In this document: in pieces, positions 13,660 through 15,471 of the stretch | How the letters are laid out: each line of letters begins with the position of its first letter | Numbering within the stretch: position 1 is the first letter of the stretch | Assembly (NCBI GenBank): GCA_045611635.1 | Contig: JAZKXL010000013.1 | Coordinates: 1-15,471, forward strand | Length of the DNA: 15,471 nt | Source: Fimenecus sp045611635 | GTDB lineage: Bacteria > Bacillota > Clostridia > Oscillospirales > Acutalibacteraceae | Direction of reading: 5' to 3' | Translations under genes and position numbers: made by a program | The notes under the pieces: generated by a model | What the model saw: the letters and a program-made list of their open reading frames with translations, nothing else | Told to the model about the DNA's origin: nothing | Database searches by the model: none

Positions 13660-13742
13660 TCTTTTACACCTCCTTATGGACTTTGCCCCTTGACCTTTAT
13701 CAAGAGGAAGGATATGGACTTAAACAAATTTGTCCATAGCAA
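13660..13742 (-). promoter_or_regulatory. Structured 5' leader of the rpsF operon
   Basis: Predicted start near 13742. The leader begins with tatggac (13738-13732), which can pair with gtccata at 13719-13713 or with a second identical gtccata at 13681-13675 directly ahead of the Shine-Dalgarno sequence. Between them CCTCTTGA and TCAAGGGG form an 8-bp stem around TAAAGG. S6:S18 autoregulatory leaders are known upstream of rpsF in many bacteria; this could be a divergent form, but I cannot match it to the known consensus. Confidence 0.45.
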
Positions 13743-13748
13743 ATATGA

Positions 13749-13777
13749 ATTTTATCAAAAAAAGACTTGAATGTCAA
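13749..13777 (-). promoter_or_regulatory. Promoter of the rpsF operon, -35 inside a terminator
   Basis: On the minus strand TTGACA (13777-13772), 17 bases, TAAAAT (13754-13749). The -35 hexamer overlaps the loop and one arm of the terminator of the preceding gene. Confidence 0.75.
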
Positions 13778-13784
13778 GTCTTTT
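13754..13784 (-). terminator. Terminator of the O-antigen-ligase-like gene
   Basis: AAAAGACTTG (13760-13769) pairs with CAAGTCTTTT (13775-13784) around a five-base loop; the minus-strand U tract follows at 13761-13755. It begins 10 bases after the stop at 13795. Confidence 0.85.
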
Positions 13785-13794
13785 CTTAAATCTT

Positions 13795-15135
13795 TTATTC
13801 TTTGTTTTGTGATAATTCTCTCTTTTTGATTGAGAAAAGTTTTTCATCCTTCAAATAAATTCCTACACAAGCTTGTGTAAGACCTAGTATCATCATAAAA
13901 TATTGCAACGGCTTTAGTCCGTAGAAAATACAGTCAGTCATACCACACATACACATTCCCATGTAAGAAGTGAAAAGTGTGATTGCAAAGAATCTTGCTT
14001 TATCACCTTTTTTATACAATCTTAATATATTGTATAAAAATACCAAGCAAACTGCCAAGAATAACACAACGCCTATAAATCCATTTTCCATATGAATTTC
14101 TAATATAATGTTATGTGCATGTGGTTGTTTAACTTTATATTCATTATGCAAAATGCTTCGTACCGAATCAAACCCTGTACCATATCCGAAAACAAATCTT
14201 TCCGGAATTTTTTCAAACACTGCTGCTAAAATTTGCTTGCGAAGATTAATTGAAGTATCAGTTTTACTACCAAGCGTAAGCAATCTAGAAATAACATTGC
14301 CAAACACTGCAAAAATAGCAACGCAACCAGCGGCACCTAAGCCCATTATCTTCAATGCTTTTTTACCACCATAAACTAACAACATCATCAAAACAACTGC
14401 TGCTACAATATATGGTCCTCTTGAATAAGAAAAAGCCAATCCACCTAAAGAGAGCAACAATGAAATAAGCCCTAAAATTCTATGACTTCTTTTTTTGCAA
14501 TTAAGAAAACAATATGCCGCAAATGGAATCATTGCAACTTGGAATGTTGCATAAAATAACGGATTAGAAAATGTTCCGCAAGACCTTGTAGGGAACACCT
14601 TAAATGTTGTTCTTTGGAACTCAAACGGAATATATTGTACTACTATTTGGAATATTTTTTCTGCTAAAAGGTCAATGAATCGCCAAAATGAAGGATTAAC
14701 CATTTTTTCTACTTCAGGAGCATAATTACGGGTAAACGCTTGAAAAATACCAATAAACCCATTAATACCTGAAGCAAATGCGCCACCATATATAACTTTC
14801 TCCATTTTTTCAGGAGTATCAATCCATTCAGTGCACATCCACATTCCTGAAAGCATTAACAACCATAATCCAACACTTGCAAGTGCGGAAATAATTGAGT
14901 TTGCGTAAAATACGCCCACTACCATCCAACAAATAAATGCTATCAACATATAACCAATAGAAAATGCATCTAAGCTTTTTTTGCCTATTTGCTTATTTCT
15001 CATTGTATATATTGCACCCACTACTGTAAAAAATGGTGCTACGTATTCTGGCGAAAGTGCCGCCAAAGTGAAAGCTATAAGCACAACCATCCAACCATTT
15101 GTGGTGGATTTGTTTTTTGTTTCAGCTAAATTCAC
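13795..15135 (-). CDS. O-antigen ligase / Wzy-type polytopic membrane protein
   Basis: The start is a GTG at 15135 with AAGGA eight bases upstream, giving 446 aa; a later ATG at codon 16 is possible but less well placed. About 10-12 hydrophobic segments cover the protein. Two landmarks of the O-antigen ligase/polymerase superfamily are visible: the SYSRGPY segment in the middle and, in the large external loop, the PHAHNIILEIHMENGFIG motif with the conserved histidines. Members join or polymerise lipid-linked glycans at the outer face of the membrane. In a Gram-positive cell this more likely concerns capsule, teichoic-acid-like polymers or protein O-glycosylation than lipopolysaccharide. The gene follows the VTT-domain gene by only five bases, so the two are co-transcribed. 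No glycosyltransferases are adjacent inside the window. Confidence 0.87.
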   Translation of the reverse strand: MNLAETKNKSTTNGWMVVLIAFTLAALSPEYVAPFFTVVGAIYTMRNKQIGKKSLDAFSIGYMLIAFICWMVVGVFYANSIISALASVGLWLLMLSGMWMCTEWIDTPEKMEKVIYGGAFASGINGFIGIFQAFTRNYAPEVEKMVNPSFWRFIDLLAEKIFQIVVQYIPFEFQRTTFKVFPTRSCGTFSNPLFYATFQVAMIPFAAYCFLNCKKRSHRILGLISLLLSLGGLAFSYSRGPYIVAAVVLMMLLVYGGKKALKIMGLGAAGCVAIFAVFGNVISRLLTLGSKTDTSINLRKQILAAVFEKIPERFVFGYGTGFDSVRSILHNEYKVKQPHAHNIILEIHMENGFIGVVLFLAVCLVFLYNILRLYKKGDKARFFAITLFTSYMGMCMCGMTDCIFYGLKPLQYFMMILGLTQACVGIYLKDEKLFSIKKRELSQNKE

Positions 15136-15140
15136 ACAAA

Positions 15141-15471
15141 TTATCCTTCCCGAGATTTCTTTTGCTTAGAAATCACTTTTTTATAAACAACTGATAAAAC
15201 AATTGCCAAAATTCCTGATATAGCAAAAATTGCTATTGCTACACCATAATTTTCATTAATGAGTTCTGCACCACACCAAGTTGACATTATAATATTCGGT
15301 ATTCTTGCAATAGTTGTAATAATTAAAAATTTCCAAATATTAATATCAGTAAGTGCCGCTGCATAAACCAACAAATCTTTTGGAGAACTTGGTATAAGGT
15401 ATATTAAAAATATTCCCGCATACATTCTTTCTTTATCTTTAAAAATTTCAAAATCATCAATTATCCCAATA
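15141..15471 (-). CDS. VTT-domain (TVP38/TMEM64 family) membrane protein, N-terminus cut off
   Basis: The frame remains open to the window edge (IGIIDDFEIFKDKERMYAG), so the true start is to the right and the visible 109 codons are the C-terminal half. The segment FLIYLIPSSPKDLLVYAAALT is the central signature of the DedA/VTT superfamily, in which the Pro-rich re-entrant loop takes part in lipid scrambling or flipping. Hydrophobic helices follow and a basic tail SKQKKSREG ends on the cytoplasmic side. It lies five bases ahead of the O-antigen-ligase-like gene; a joint role in handling lipid-linked cell-surface precursors is inference only. Confidence 0.82.
   Translation of the reverse strand, partial: IGIIDDFEIFKDKERMYAGIFLIYLIPSSPKDLLVYAAALTDINIWKFLIITTIARIPNIIMSTWCGAELINENYGVAIAIFAISGILAIVLSVVYKKVISKQKKSREG

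Overview
The window reads like the chromosome of an AT-rich, low-GC Gram-positive anaerobe, probably a gut-type Clostridia (Oscillospiraceae or Lachnospiraceae-like). The grounds are its base composition, strong AGGAGG-type ribosome binding sites, near-consensus TTGACA/TATAAT promoters, U-tailed terminators, a classic rpsF-ssb-rpsR operon and class II fructose-bisphosphate aldolase. Species cannot be fixed from the sequence alone.

Left part (1-3300): the 3' end of an IstB-type transposition ATPase enters from the left edge. It is followed by two direct repeats that look like an IS21-type right end and a hairpin-rich non-coding stretch. Facing it from the right is a 788-residue coiled-coil protein on the minus strand, with an FtsK-gamma-like winged helix and a C-terminal four-cysteine cluster. 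This part has the character of accessory or mobile DNA.

Middle (3300-9235): a MATE-family exporter, then a 760-base stretch without an ordinary gene, then two overlapping half-transporter ABC genes forming a heterodimeric exporter. The gap is the most interesting part of the window. It has its own sigma-A-type promoter, two nearly identical 20-base units that each carry a ribosome binding site and a two-codon ORF (Met-Tyr-Ser-stop and Met-Tyr-Lys-stop), folded spacer sequence, a nine-codon ORF whose stop lies inside the 5' arm of a very strong terminator, and then a second near-perfect promoter just ahead of the ABC genes. It is either a ribosome-sensing attenuator for the exporter or an independent structured RNA of about 410 nt.

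Right part (9235-15471): mostly housekeeping genes on the minus strand. They are an AlaX-type alanyl-tRNA editing protein, fructose-bisphosphate aldolase with a perfect consensus promoter, the rpsF-ssb-rpsR operon with a structured leader, an O-antigen-ligase-like polytopic membrane protein, and a VTT/TVP38-type membrane protein cut by the right edge. One plus-strand gene between fba and rpsR encodes a 346-aa protein that resembles a two-P-loop ATPase family but has lost both Walker A motifs.
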